Below, one piece after another: positions 1 through 11,300 of a DNA stretch of 64,000 nt. Source of the DNA: Alnus glutinosa. Lineage: Eukaryota; Streptophyta; Magnoliopsida; Fagales; Betulaceae. The notes beneath the pieces are model-generated. The model was given only the letters and a program-made list of their open reading frames with translations, was not told where the DNA came from and searched no databases. The DNA lies in the NCBI RefSeq assembly GCF_958979055.1, contig NC_084886.1:51605654-51669653 (forward strand), given 5' to 3'. Every line of letters starts with the position of its first letter. Within the stretch, counting starts at the first letter, position 1. The translations under genes and the position numbers were made by a program.

Positions 1-363
1 CAGAGCGTTCATTGCAATCTCGAATCTTTATAGAGAGTAAGAGGCATATATCGCGCATATGCGTCCTTTAAGCGTTTTTAGGAAAGGCTGCGCTGTGAAT
101 TGAAGTCCAAGTGCTAGTCGATTTTGGCAAAGATAAATTTTACAAACAGGGATTGGACAGTGTTTTACAAGCTCCTTTAAAGCGCGTGATATTTTAGGTT
201 TTCAATGGACCGCGTGGATCCGACGTGGGTGATTAATTAAATAAAGCATAAAATAATGGGTTATCAAGTCCAGAAGATTCGAGAAGTTTGTAAGAGCTTG
301 CACGGAGCTATTTTGTGGTATTTATTTATTTATTTATTTTTTTAAGCAATTCAGTGCAACAAA
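1..363. other. Intergenic, nothing recognised
   Basis: No coding region, RNA gene or repeat with clear borders is visible. The stretch is ordinary AT-rich plant spacer and ends with a short run of TTTA repeats just before the inverted-repeat element that starts at 364. Confidence 0.5.
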
Positions 364-1062
364 TGCTCCGTTTGTTTTGACGTAAAATGATTTCCGTCAT
401 AAAATGATTTCGACGAAATTATTTTCAGAAAAAATGATTTTCTTGAAAATATTTTTCGGTGTTTGGTTCGCACGAAAAAATTACGAAATGCAAAAATCAG
501 AGTTTGGCAAATGTCGCCGGAATCCGGCAACGTCCGGTTGCCGTTGCCGGATTCCAGCGAAAAAGTTTGGCCGGATTCCGGTTGGATCCTGGCCGTTTTG
601 GCCAGATCCGGCTGGATCAATAGCCGGATCCGTCCAGATCCGGCCGGCTTGGCCGGAAACCGGTAAATTCCGGTCGGAATTTGGTCATCCCGTGGCCGGA
701 TTCTGGCGCCGGTACAATTTCGGTGACCTGATTCTGGCGCCGTCAGGATTCCGGCGACCGGATGTTCTTGGACTCCGGCGCCGACTGGATTCCGACGACC
801 GAATGTTGTCGGACTCCGACGCCGACCGATAATTGTTAAATTCTGACGATCGGATATCAAACATGCGTGTAAGGACGAAGAGTTTCATTTCGGAAAACGA
901 TTTACGGTTTTAAAAATCGTAAATCGTTTTCCGAAAATTAAAGAAGCTTTTACGGTCAAACCGAAAATGATTTTCGTTGACCATTATTTTCGCCCCTACC
1001 AAACACCGAAAAATGCCGAAATCGTTTTCCATAAATCATTTTACGCCGAAACAAACGGAGCA
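364..1062. mobile_element. Non-autonomous TIR (foldback-like) element with GC-rich core
   Basis: The 30-bp end at 364-393 (starting TGCTCCGTTTGTTT) and the reverse complement of 1033-1062 match with two mismatches. Weaker inverted similarity continues about 70 bp further inward and includes a shared TTTTTCGGTGTTTGGT. Between the arms, 515-860 is packed with degenerate CCGGATTCCGG and CTCCGACG units, much richer in GC than the flanks. A perfect 16-bp hairpin lies at 891-933. There is no transposase reading frame. I could not find a convincing target-site duplication, so the superfamily is unproven; Mutator-like or hAT-like are both possible. Confidence 0.7.
891..933. repeat. Perfect 16-bp hairpin inside the TIR element
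   Basis: Arms 891-906 and 918-933 are exact reverse complements, separated by an 11-base AT-rich loop. The arm contains ACGATTTACG. It lies between the GC-rich core and the right arm of the surrounding inverted-repeat element, so it is probably an internal subterminal repeat of that element. Confidence 0.8.
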
Positions 1063-1334
1063 AAAATCAACAAGAAAGAAAATGAGAAGAGGAAGGAGGG
1101 TTTTTTCACTGCAAATGGAAAAATAAAAGAAAGCATGGAGAAATGGGAATGGAGGCATAAGAGAAGCTAGCAGCGGCCCAATAAGTCATATAATGAGTAT
1201 AGTATAAAAGTTGACACTTATGTTGATTTTCCTTAATTTCCAAGAAGAAGATAAGGTATGAGAGAAACGGATGTCTTGAATGATTGTGATATGCTCTAGT
1301 ATTTGTCAATATTTTGTTTTATTATAGGAAAAAC

Positions 1335-1613
1335 TTTACAAAATTCTTAAGGACTTTCACTCGATTTAAAACTACTTCCAAAGTTAAAAAAAAGCTCTCA
1401 ATTTTATTCATTAATATTTGAATTTGTTGTAATGTCCTTTATCCGTTAAGATTTTCTCTTAAATCCTAACAGATGCGTGAAAAATGACTAAAATGCTTTC
1501 ACTTTATTTGTTTTTTATTTAATAAAAAAATGGCCTGACCCTAGTGACCCACGGTAGGGTCAGGTGGTGAACCAGCGTGGGTCAAATTTTTTCTTTTCCT
1601 CTTTTTAAAAAAG

Positions 1614-1645
<32 letters not shown>

Positions 1646-1850
1646 TTAATTTGAAATTAAGGGTGAATTTATAATTTTATAAAATTTTCAATGGCATAAA
1701 AGGTGATTTCACCATTTTGTTTGGCTGAATTAAGGTCAAACCCTAACAGAGGGGGAAATTGAAGCAAATTCAATGATTGCGAGGTGAAATTGAAAGTTTT
1801 TAAACTTTGGAGGTAATTTTAAATCTAGTAAAAGTTCAAGAGACTTTTCC
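1335..1850. mobile_element. MITE-like inverted-repeat element
   Basis: The left end (around 1345-1395, with ATTTAAAACTACTTCCAAAG) resembles the reverse complement of the right end (around 1790-1840, with ATTTAAAATTACCTCCAAAG). The interior is low complexity with poly-T and poly-A runs and no gene. Borders are approximate and no target duplication was identified. Its layout resembles the Mutator-like MITEs elsewhere in the window. Confidence 0.5.
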
Positions 1851-1856
1851 GGTTGA

Positions 1857-2505
1857 GAAATGTTAGGGGTACTTAAACTTTTACAAAGAGAGTTTTACTA
1901 ACTGATGTGGCATCATGCATAAGACGAAAATGCCATTCAGATTAAAAAAAAAAAGAGGCTACAGCCACAAAAATGCCCATCGCCGGGAAAAATCCAACTC
2001 ACTGGACAGCAGGTCCTCCAGAGACGTCGGAAAACTCCCAACCCCGAGGTCCCCGACCACCGGCCGCTAGCACGCCCCAGAGCCCCGATGGGATCGGAAA
2101 CTCTCGTCCAGCCAGAACCTTGACTCCCCGACGACCAGCGAGATCTGGATAGAGACGGCGATAGAGACCCCCCGACGGCCAGATCCGGATCTCTGTTTTC
2201 TCTCGCTCTCTGTCTTCGTGCATCCTTTGAGAGATCCGGCTGAATCTCTCAAACCCACGCTAGTGTGCGTGAGTTTTCGGCCAGAAACCCACGCCCACCG
2301 GCGTGGGTTTTGTGGGTCGGGGACCGCGGGTTTCCGACGTGTCGGGAGCTTGCCGGTGTTCGAGATTGGGTTCAACTGGGGAAGGGTACTTTTGTCTATT
2401 TGTTTTGAATAATTTTACTATTAAATTGACGTGGAGCCTCATATGAGGTTCCACATCAGTTTGTAAAACTCCTTTTGTAAAAATTTTAGTACACATAGCA
2501 TTCCT
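1857..2505. mobile_element. TIR element with GC-rich interior
   Basis: The first 60 or so bases (GTACTTAAACTTTTACAAAG, then GAGTTTTACTAACTGATGTGG) match the reverse complement of 2440-2505 with scattered differences. The interior from about 1980 to 2390 is unusually GC-rich. Open frames there run on both strands with no recognisable protein, so I treat it as non-coding or possibly captured sequence. A near-palindrome lies around 2432-2452. Target duplication not resolved. Confidence 0.55.
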
Positions 2506-2622
2506 CTTTCCAGTTTTGTGAAGTTTCCCTTTTATTATATTTAACGATGTACATGATAGTATGTTATTTAAAATTTTAGAATTACGTGATAATATATTTA
2601 TTTACATGATTTGATAATAAGA

Positions 2623-2626
<4 letters not shown>

Positions 2627-2690
<64 letters not shown>
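2627..2690. repeat. (AT)n microsatellite
   Basis: About 64 bases of uninterrupted AT dinucleotides. Similar long AT tracts occur at about 44508-44572, 46350-46396, 47022-47052 and 50565-50617. Confidence 0.95.
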
Positions 2691-2692
<2 letters not shown>

Positions 2693-2785
2693 TGTTTTTA
2701 TTTCATTACTATTCGACAATATTGATGTGATAATCTCAATCAATTCTTGATTTTTTTTTTTTTTTTTTTTCTAACAAGAACTAAT

Positions 2786-3050
2786 CTAAAGGTTGGTCGG
2801 TACTACCATGTCAGCATTGCGTAATAAATATGGGATAAAAAAGTAGTTTATAGTATTACTTTTTGATAATAAGTAATGCTATAAACCATATTGTTATCCC
2901 ACAATTATGTCACAATTTTAACGTGGCAGGTCCAACCAATACTTTATTTATTTATTTTAGACAATGACTGATCTAGAGGTTGGTTGAGATTGCCATATCA
3001 ACATTGTGAGATAAAATATGATTTATAACATTACTCCTTTGATAATATAG
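2786..3050. repeat. MITE-like inverted and direct repeat cluster
   Basis: The segment 2790-2870 is approximately inverted at 2875-2945 (shared TAATGCTATAAACCATA-type and GTGGTAGGTC-type blocks). A further related copy follows at 2963-3045. Similar fragments are seen near 35470-35570 and 46240-46320. No coding capacity. It looks like a small, decayed MITE family. Confidence 0.5.
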
Positions 3051-3360
3051 ATAAAGTACGTATATGAAATTCATTTTTTTTTTTTTTAAGCCCCTCAATC
3101 AATCTTGATATGTAATGTTAAACTTACTACCAATCTCAATTCTTTACAACTTATTAATATGTGTCGGCATGTAATTAGAGTCATGTTATGTTAGTCGCTA
3201 ACATTTTTTATAAGATCCTCCAATCACATGTTGGCTCCTCGTGTCGATTTACGCAAATATGCAAGCTCTATGTATCGGGAGATTTTGGATGATGAGGGTA
3301 TATTTTTTTTTTTTTTTTAAAAAAATTCTGTCTTTTAATAAAAGCATAATAGCACAAAAA

Positions 3361-3397
3361 AGAAGAAGAAGAAGAAGAAGAAGAAGAAGAAGAAGAA
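3361..3397 (+). repeat. (GAA)n microsatellite
   Basis: Twelve consecutive AGA/GAA triplets. It gives open frames on both strands, which are composition artefacts, not genes. Confidence 0.95.
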
Positions 3398-3812
3398 CCT
3401 CGTCTAATTTCCAAGTTGGGAAAAAAAATGATAGAACACTAGAACCCAATGGAGAGCCCAAAATAGGCTGAACTAGAAATGCACATCATCATAAATAGGT
3501 AATCACAACCATAGAGTTTCTACTCCTACAAAGTTGGATCCTATCATTATCACCTAATAAATAATCACACCCACATACTCATTTCGCGGCTCACCATAAT
3601 AAATATCATCTAATTTTAGTCGTACTACGAAAATTACTGTTTCATTAGTGACTGTACACGTAAATAAAGTGCCAAAGCAAGGCTATTCCAGTAAAAAGCA
3701 GGATCGTAACAGCCAAACTACCAGAAACAGACAAAGATATGGCGGGATCGTAATTCCCAGCCAGACGAAGGGCGTTTATAGATCAAGAAAGAACAAATTT
3801 TTGTAACTTTTT

Positions 3813-3820
3813 ATATAAAA
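3813..3820 (+). promoter_or_regulatory. Possible TATA box of the PYL gene
   Basis: A TATATAAA match lies about 310 bp upstream of the PYL start codon, which would give a leader of roughly 280 bases. No transcript evidence is available, and AT-rich flanks make chance matches common. Confidence 0.35.
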
Positions 3821-3897
3821 AGAAAACAAAAATATTATTGGCAATTTGTTTATTTTATATTTCAGATAATAATAGGGAGGCTTGAGGTAGGTCTGCT

Positions 3898-4065
3898 ATG
3901 GCGGTGTGAGTCTCATTCACGCTCTTCTTCTTCGTCTTCTTCAATTAGACCTTTATATATATATATATATATCTCTTAGAAGCTCTTGTCGGAGGCCCTC
4001 GTCTGCCGGCGATCGGAGCTCCGTTTTCCGGCCGAACGAGTCGATCTTTTGTGATGGTGCTTTGA
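3898..4065 (+). promoter_or_regulatory. Two tiny upstream ORFs in the PYL leader
   Basis: If transcription starts near 3845, the leader contains two minimal upstream reading frames: 3898-3909 (Met-Ala-Val-stop) and 4054-4065 (Met-Val-Leu-stop). Both end before the main ATG at 4130. Such short uORFs can lower or condition translation. Whether they lie in the mature mRNA depends on the true start site and on any leader intron, neither of which can be seen here. Confidence 0.4.
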
Positions 4066-4129
4066 GAGTGAGAGAAGCGAAGGCCGTGTTTGCTTTGGTT
4101 TGGTTAGATATTTTTGTGAACTGATCAAG

Positions 4130-6726
4130 ATGAATGGGAATAACAATGGGATTGGAAATGGTGGATTCAGCGCCGTGGAGTCGGAGTACATTCGGAGGCA
4201 CCATCGCCACGAGCCCGGTGAGAACCAGTGTAGCTCCGCGCTTGTCAAGCACATCAAAGCCCCTGTTCACCTTGTAATCTCTCTCTCTCTCTCTCTCTAC
4301 ACGCACACGCATATATGTGTAGATGTGAAAGTCAGTAAGTGTGTTTAGGTATAGGGGTATATATATGTGTGCGCGTGAGTGTGTATTGTGTATGTTTTTC
4401 TGGTTAGATTGGAGGATTGGCATGGAGGTTGAGTTGTTTGAGGAATTTGGAGGATCGGTGACTGAATTTGTGATTTTTGAAGTTAAGTTTTTTTTTTTTT
4501 TTTGGGGGGGGGGGGGGGGGGGTGGTAATTTTTCTAATGGTTGAGCGAGATTTTTGAGAGTGGTGGATCTCGATCTGTGATGTTTCTCGATTGCGTTTCT
4601 TGATGTTTCGACCTGATTTTGGTGGTTCTTTTGAGTTCGACTGTGATGTTACCCCTTACATCGACCGATCATTTGGACTCGTTCTTTGATTTTGATGGTT
4701 CTTTTGACAAAATCAAGGGAAGAGTTTCCGAGTTTCTGAAAGATGGCGAACTTAAAAGCTGCTTAAAAGTGTATTAGGCACAGTTTCTTGGACTACAAAG
4801 AGTGGTAAATCTGCTAAAAAGTGTTGATTTCTTTTTCTTAACGAATTGAAATTGTTTATATTGCCTTAATTGAGGCATTTGTCTCCTGGATTCTATGAAT
4901 GGAAAATCTGAGTTTCATTATTTGAACTTGTTTCTGTAATTTCTTTTTTGCTTTTGAGGGTTTTGTAACTCTGAAATTCTTCAGTTTTTGATTTACTGGA
5001 TTAGTATCTTTAGGTTACCCACGTTATTGTAATGGGCTGCAATGGGATATTTGGAAAGTTTTGCTAAAGGTTCTGTTTGGTTGCTGAGGAAATAGGTATA
5101 AAAAGAAAACATTGAGGGGAATATAGAAAGCCACTTAAAACACACCACGTTAGTCGGCGTGAAATGGGTGTGACAAACAGTATTACTCTTAGAAGAGTAT
5201 ATATAGAAGGGGATATTGATATCAATATTTTTCTGATGAAGAAAGGAGTTTTGTTCATAGAGCTTGAATGCTATTTTTTGTGGAAACTTGATGGTTGGAA
5301 TGTTGTTGTTGAGTATGCTTATTCCGTTTCTGACATTTGCTTTGTTTCACCAGGTTTGGTCCTTGGTGAGAAGATTCGATCAGCCAGAGAAATACAAGCC
5401 ATTTGTCAGCAGGTGTGTTGCGCAGGGGAGCCTTGAGATTGGAAGTCTCAGAGAAGTTGATGTTAAATCTGGGCTTCCTGCCACTACAAGTACAGAAAGA
5501 TTGGAACTTCTTGATGATGATGAGCATATACTAAGCATGAGGATAATTGGAGGGGATCATAGACTTAGGGTATGGAATCTCTTTATTTTTCTGATTTAAC
5601 CCGTTGTTCACCTTTTTTTTTTTTCCCAACAATAAAAATAAAACATGATCTTTTTCTTCACTTATAAGTCCCCATTCCAACCTTTCTTTTTGGCACTGTC
5701 TGAATTCAGTGGAATTTTCTGTTTATCAGCATTTTGGGTCCTCTTCTTGTGGTATTTTTTCCAACATGCAGTTGACCCAGGTGTTATATACAGCATTTTC
5801 ATCGTGTCCATTTATTTGATCCCACTTGACGAGAGTTTTAGATACTTGCCAAAAAGAGGAGAGTTCTAGACGAAATTTGGACTACTGCGATACAAATCAA
5901 GTCCCTTGCATTCTTATGATTGATTAGAAGTATATAAAATGAGTGGTTGGGAAGATTTTAATTCATCTGGTTAGTTTTAAAAAGATTTGGGCTGTTGAAG
6001 AAATTTCTAATTATGAAAAATTGATACAGTTCTGCTGGTGATGGTATCAGCTTCTGAGTTAAGGAATTTCAATGGATTGTTTTTCTAAAGTATGCTCCTG
6101 CTACATAAAGAGGTCATGTTTTTTCCAGCTAAAGCTAAATTGGGCCTGAACTTGGATTTTCCAGGGCCTTCAGGCCGATTTGTGCACATGTGCATTTCAT
6201 ATTCTCTGGAAAAATGAAGAAGTTGCTCCAGCTTGGCAGAGTAGACCTCTTCCCAAGTTTCAAATCCCATTTTAATATTAACATGTTTCTTGGTTGCTTA
6301 GTTGCAACTGTACTGACATTATTTGTCTAGAATTCCATCATTCTGATCAAATCCAGGGCCTTGAAGTTTATATGCAGGATTTTAGTTGGACAAGTTAGAA
6401 CCAGTTTGCTACTTTGCTTTCTTGCTCGATTTTCTAGTTCTTTTGTTATTATGCAATAAGCCTAAAGGCAGTCAACCTGTTAACTTTTCTTTGGTTGGTT
6501 CTTGCAGAACTACTCATCAATCATTTCCCTCCATCCGGAGATCATTGATGGAAGGCCAGGGACTCTGGTGATTGAGTCGTTTGTAGTAGATGTGCCTGAA
6601 GGAAACACGAAGGATGAGACTTGTTACTTTGTTCAGGCCTTGATCAGATGCAATCTCAAATCACTTGCTGACGTATCAGAACGGCGTGCGGTGCAGGATC
6701 GAACTGAACCCATTGATCGGATCTAA
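4130..6726 (+). CDS. PYL8: Abscisic acid receptor, PYL8/PYL9 type (PYR/PYL/RCAR)
   Basis: Three coding exons, 4130-4273, 5354-5569 and 6508-6726, join through GT-AG introns into 192 residues, close to the 187-188 of Arabidopsis PYL8/PYL9. The product is a soluble START/Bet v1-fold receptor that binds ABA and then inhibits clade A PP2C phosphatases, releasing SnRK2 kinases. Visible hallmarks are the VWSLVRRFDQP helix region, the ABA-carboxylate lysine K63 in KYKPF, the gate loop SGLPA (87-91), the latch HRL (117-119) and the C-terminal helix with FVQALIRCNLKSLADVSE. The start is the first ATG in frame with MNGNNNG and matches the family N-terminus. A 19-base G run sits in intron 1. The gene lies tail to tail with FTSH11, as predicted from the Arabidopsis order. 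The PYL8 rather than PYL9 name rests on synteny. Confidence 0.95.
4504..4522 (+). repeat. Poly-G tract in PYL intron 1
   Basis: Nineteen G residues follow a run of T. Length is likely to vary between individuals and may be mis-assembled. Confidence 0.85.
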
Positions 6727-8392
6727 AAGTTGGGGTTGGGGATGTGGCGGAGGCTTGGACTGCCATGGATGAAGCTTCCGAGGCTTTCGTATCTCAGAGT
6801 CTTTGGGGACAGACTGGCAATTGTACTAGTTCCATCTTCAATACATACTCACGCACCTTCCTCTTGTTTTCTACGTTTTCTTCCTTTCAAAATTATATTC
6901 TGGATTTCGTATCTTTAGTAGGTCAACAACCACAGCGTTTTTATAAGAGTTCTAAAACTGTTCATGAATGAAAAAAGTTTTTTTAGAAAAAGGTGGGAAA
7001 GAAGATGGTCTGGTTTCTTCTTTCTGTTCTCCAGGATTGTGTCCGGCAGTGGTATGCTTTTATGGTTGTATATATGCGCTGGAAAGAGATGGTGTTTGTA
7101 TATTTGGTTTTATGCTGAAGTAGTGGTTTCTGGTTGCATTTAATGGAATTCTGGCGAAAAGGTGACAGTGATCAAGATAGAGCCTCTTGTAATTGCTATT
7201 TGTTAGTACCATATTTATCTGTATTTAATGTTTCTTCTATCCATGATATGTTCAAAAAGATGATTGGGGGGAAGTAAGGCTTTTTAATCTTGAAATGGTA
7301 AAACTGCAGGAAATATGTTTGTGCTGTTCATAAGGTTTGCTACTTTCAACATTGCTATGTACGTTCCTGGTTTTCCACCAATCATGCGGAGAGCTTTGCA
7401 ATGCAATCATCTTGTTTCCTAGCTGAAAACTGCTGCTGCTTTGGAGAAATTCTAGTCATTCTGCAATTATATTCATCTCCAGGAGGGGAAAATGCTTCTA
7501 AATATAAGCTGTTATGGCACCTCTATAGGACTTGTGCAACCTCAGTCGGTGGTCAAACCTTTGGGAATTCGAGAATAATTAGGGTGTCTGAACTCCAACT
7601 TTTAACGTACTTGGTAAGAGATCGGTTATTGTGAGTGAAGGTCGTTGATTCATTCGATTCTCCTCACCCGTTCTGTTGTGTTTATTCATCCATTTGGGGT
7701 GTTGGCTTTAATATAAAAATAGTTCGAAGAAAAACAGTTTTCATCTTCGAAAAAGGCAGAGTAATTTAACAAGTGAAATTGCCACATATAATACCATCAA
7801 TGGGGTCATTAGCAAGTCCTTTCCTGTCACTGGGAAGTTCAGTTCGAAGTTATTATGCCTCGAAAATCTCCTGTAATTAGGCGTGCTTGAATTGGACTGC
7901 AATTCAGGCAATCAACAGGCGGTAGGGGGGGCGGGGGTGTTCTCTCCCCAGTTGTAAGGTGATATAATTCAAATGTTCCTGGTTAGTGGTATCCCTGCTG
8001 AGTGAGAGCTTTTCAACCATTGTACCTTGATGGCTTGATCTTTGTGCCATACAATAAAAGTTAGCAGCCAATAAATGGAAAGAATAGACCACGCTGAGCT
8101 GGAAATTCCAAAAAAAATATATATATATATAAAGAGCCTATATTCTCAAATAATGTATTTTCCTTCAAAATTCCACCCAAAATGGGGTAAAAGTTCAAAC
8201 AATACAGGATTTCTCGAATAATACATGATGTCCACTATCTTTGTTGTTTGTTAGAGCAGAGGCCAGATCGTTGCTTCAGAGATGCTTCTGAATAGACTTG
8301 CATTAATACATCCTGTAAATAATCATCTGTGGTGCTTTAAATATACTGTACAGAGCCTCACTACAGTTTGGACAAGAAAAGGAGCCGACTTC
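6727..8392. other. 3' regions of PYL and FTSH11 plus spacer
   Basis: The two genes are convergent. The first 500 bases are the likely PYL 3' UTR and the last 200-300 bases the likely FTSH11 3' UTR. Short open frames here lack any recognisable protein. A short AT run lies at about 8116-8130. No separate gene seen. Confidence 0.6.
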
Positions 8393-11300
8393 TTAAGCCA
8401 ATACAAGGTCCCCCTCTTCTTGTTGTTCTTCCTGTTGCTCCGGCAGCCGGCCTTCACGGTAAGGAAGAAGCGTGCGCTTTATTTCTTCAGCACCAAGTGT
8501 TTCATACTCTAAAAGTGCACTTGCCAGTGCATGCAATGCCTTCTCATGCTGAATCAAGTGTAGAAACAAAAGTTAGACAGTACTAGAGTTTGCTAATCCC
8601 AACCATGAGCGTTGGTCAAATCTGAGTATCAAGGTTCCCATATTTCAAGCACCAAAAGCTATGCTAGCCATAGAGGTTGTTATACTTGAGAAATTAGATT
8701 TGTAGCATTCATACGAATAATTGGTTCTTGCTTTCCTCGTAATCTGCTTGTATAAAATCAAATGAATGACCTTCATATATGCTGAGAACCAAAACTTTGC
8801 AGGGGAGAGGGGACAAACTATAATGGAGGTTAACTTTAGTACAGTCCTCAAGGTCATGCACAATGATGTAGATCATGTAATTTGGGGACTCAATACCAGT
8901 TTTCCTAGTCTACTAGGTTCCTTGGTCTAAAACTCATTTGGAACTCCAAATTCAAATAACAACATGCTAAATGCATATACCGGCACATTCTTTTTTTTCT
9001 TCATTATTTTGAATTGCTATGAACTGTATAAAGATCTGGACCTTTATTGTATTTGCATGTCTAAAAATTTAAAGAATCTTTCTTGATTTCTTGATTGAGC
9101 TTCACATTCCAAAAATACCTCTATTCTACCTAATAATTTTCAAGAATCATTATACTGTTATTAACATAAATTGTCATTCCCCCTCCCCCCTCCCCACCCC
9201 CGTGTAAATCTCATGTTCTAGTGAGACCCCTGTTAAAAATATTTATAATCAAGTAGTGCAATTAATTGGCCCCCTTTTTCTTTTCTAGTTTTGTCAATTT
9301 TCTAGGAAAATTGGGAACCTAAAAGCTAAAGAAATCTAATGGACAAACCTTCTTTAGCAAGGCTTTTACGCGATCATATGCTTCTCTTAGGAGTTTCACC
9401 ACCTGCACAACCAATAAGAGAAATTAATAGAAGAAAATATACGTAGGAGATTTGGTTGTTTAACCTGAGGCAATGAAATTGTTGCGATGGAAATATCATT
9501 ATTAAATCCCAGGAACCCAAGATTCCAGAACCATACTTCTGCGTCAATACGTGATTGCATTTCTGAACTTGGCCGCTCTTTGATGTGAACTGGACCAATT
9601 GCATCACTCATCCCACAATTTGATACCTAACATAGGAAAGATGCACACAGCACTAAGTGATTGAAATGAAGAATTCTCATGTTTAAAACAGACATAGAGG
9701 TCCAAGCCACAAAATATTTTGATTTATTCTTATTTACATAATCCCACACGTAAGTTGAAGGGAATTGAAAAGACAATAAACTCTAGTATAAATACCATTA
9801 GTATAGAACAGGAACTACTTTAACTATATTTATAATGGGAAACTATTATTGGTTCCATATAATATTGGAAATGATCCCCAATTCCTGGCAAATGTAGATT
9901 GTTCAAGTGATTAAAATGGAAAATATATACCATATAGTGGGCTAACTCTGTAGCTGTGTGAAGATCACTACTCGCTCCTGTTGTGACATGATCCTGACCA
10001 AAGATAAGCTCTTCTGCAACTCTTCCTCCCATACAAACATCAAGACGGGCTAATAACTGCTTCTTGCTAATTGATGTCTCATCACTCGAAGGAAGCTGGG
10101 TGACCATTCCTAAAGCAGATCCACGTGGCATAATCGTTGCCTTGTGTATTGGATGTGCGCCCTCTGTATTGAAGGCAACAATCGCATGGCCACTCTCATG
10201 GTATGCAGTGAGCTGAAAGAAATGTAAGGAATGTCAGGAAGTATTCCGTGCATATTTGGATTTTAAATAGATAATCCCTAGACAACTGTAAGAGTTTATT
10301 GTCCTGCAGATGCAATTCTCTACTTTGCGTGCTGCATGTGGACATCAAGGACCAAAGAAAAAAAATATTGGTCCCATATAAGATCTCTGGTCAAAAGTCA
10401 GCATTGGATCCTGACCACCTAATCTATTCACTTTTTGTGCATCATTCCACACTTTTTCCACACAGCAATTAGATGTTTGATATCATCAGCACAGCCTAAT
10501 TGCAATATGTTCTGAAGATATTTCTATACCTGGACCTCATGTTTCAACCCCCCCAGCTCTGTGGGCCTATTTCCTCTCAAGCCCTCCTTATTTAGACCCT
10601 ACCCTGGATTGCCTCATAAGATGATATGCATACCTTCTTTGACTCTTCTGATACGAACATTGTTCTCCGCTCTGTACCCATAATAATCCTGTCTTTTGCA
10701 AATTCCAGTTGAGAAGCTGTTAGCTTTTCTGCACCTTCAACAGCAGCTTTGATGGCAGCAATATTAACCAAGTTTGCAAGATCTGAAAAGGAAGACAAAA
10801 AGTGGGAAAGGTTAATTGGCAGTAAAATTGGAGTATTTCATGAAAAAAAAAAAAAAAAAAAAAAACTGTTTCATGAAGAACGAAACTAACATTTAATAGA
10901 TGAAAAAAATTTCAAATTTAATACTTGGGTTTTCGCGTGATTTCAATTACTCTTGGGCTTCTCCAACAGACAATTAACTCCTTAGATTTTTCACATTTTT
11001 CAATTCACTCCTTCCATTAAAAACTGATTACATCATTAATGCCACGTAATCAATTTGCCACGTCACAAGGCTATATAAGTTCCACATGTTAAAAAAATTA
11101 AAATTTTATAATATTTAAGAAAAAATACAAAAAGAAAAACAAAAAACTGAGGGGTAGGTTGGGGGTGGTGGTCATACCACACCCCCAGGTGTTTGTGTGT
11201 GGGTGTGGGTGGGGGGAGTGGATTGGCTGAGCCACCCCCAAGGTGGGGGGGAGGTGGTCAGACCACCCCTTTTGGTATTTTCAAGGGATGGACCCCCCCC

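Noticed and set aside
404-888. Overlapping open frames on both strands across the GC-rich core
   Set aside because: They arise from a degenerate tandem repeat inside a TIR element. The peptides are repetitive Arg/Pro/Ser-rich and match no known family.
3953-4423. 156-residue minus-strand frame across PYL exon 1
   Set aside because: It is the antisense shadow of the PYL leader, exon 1 and microsatellites. No recognisable domain.
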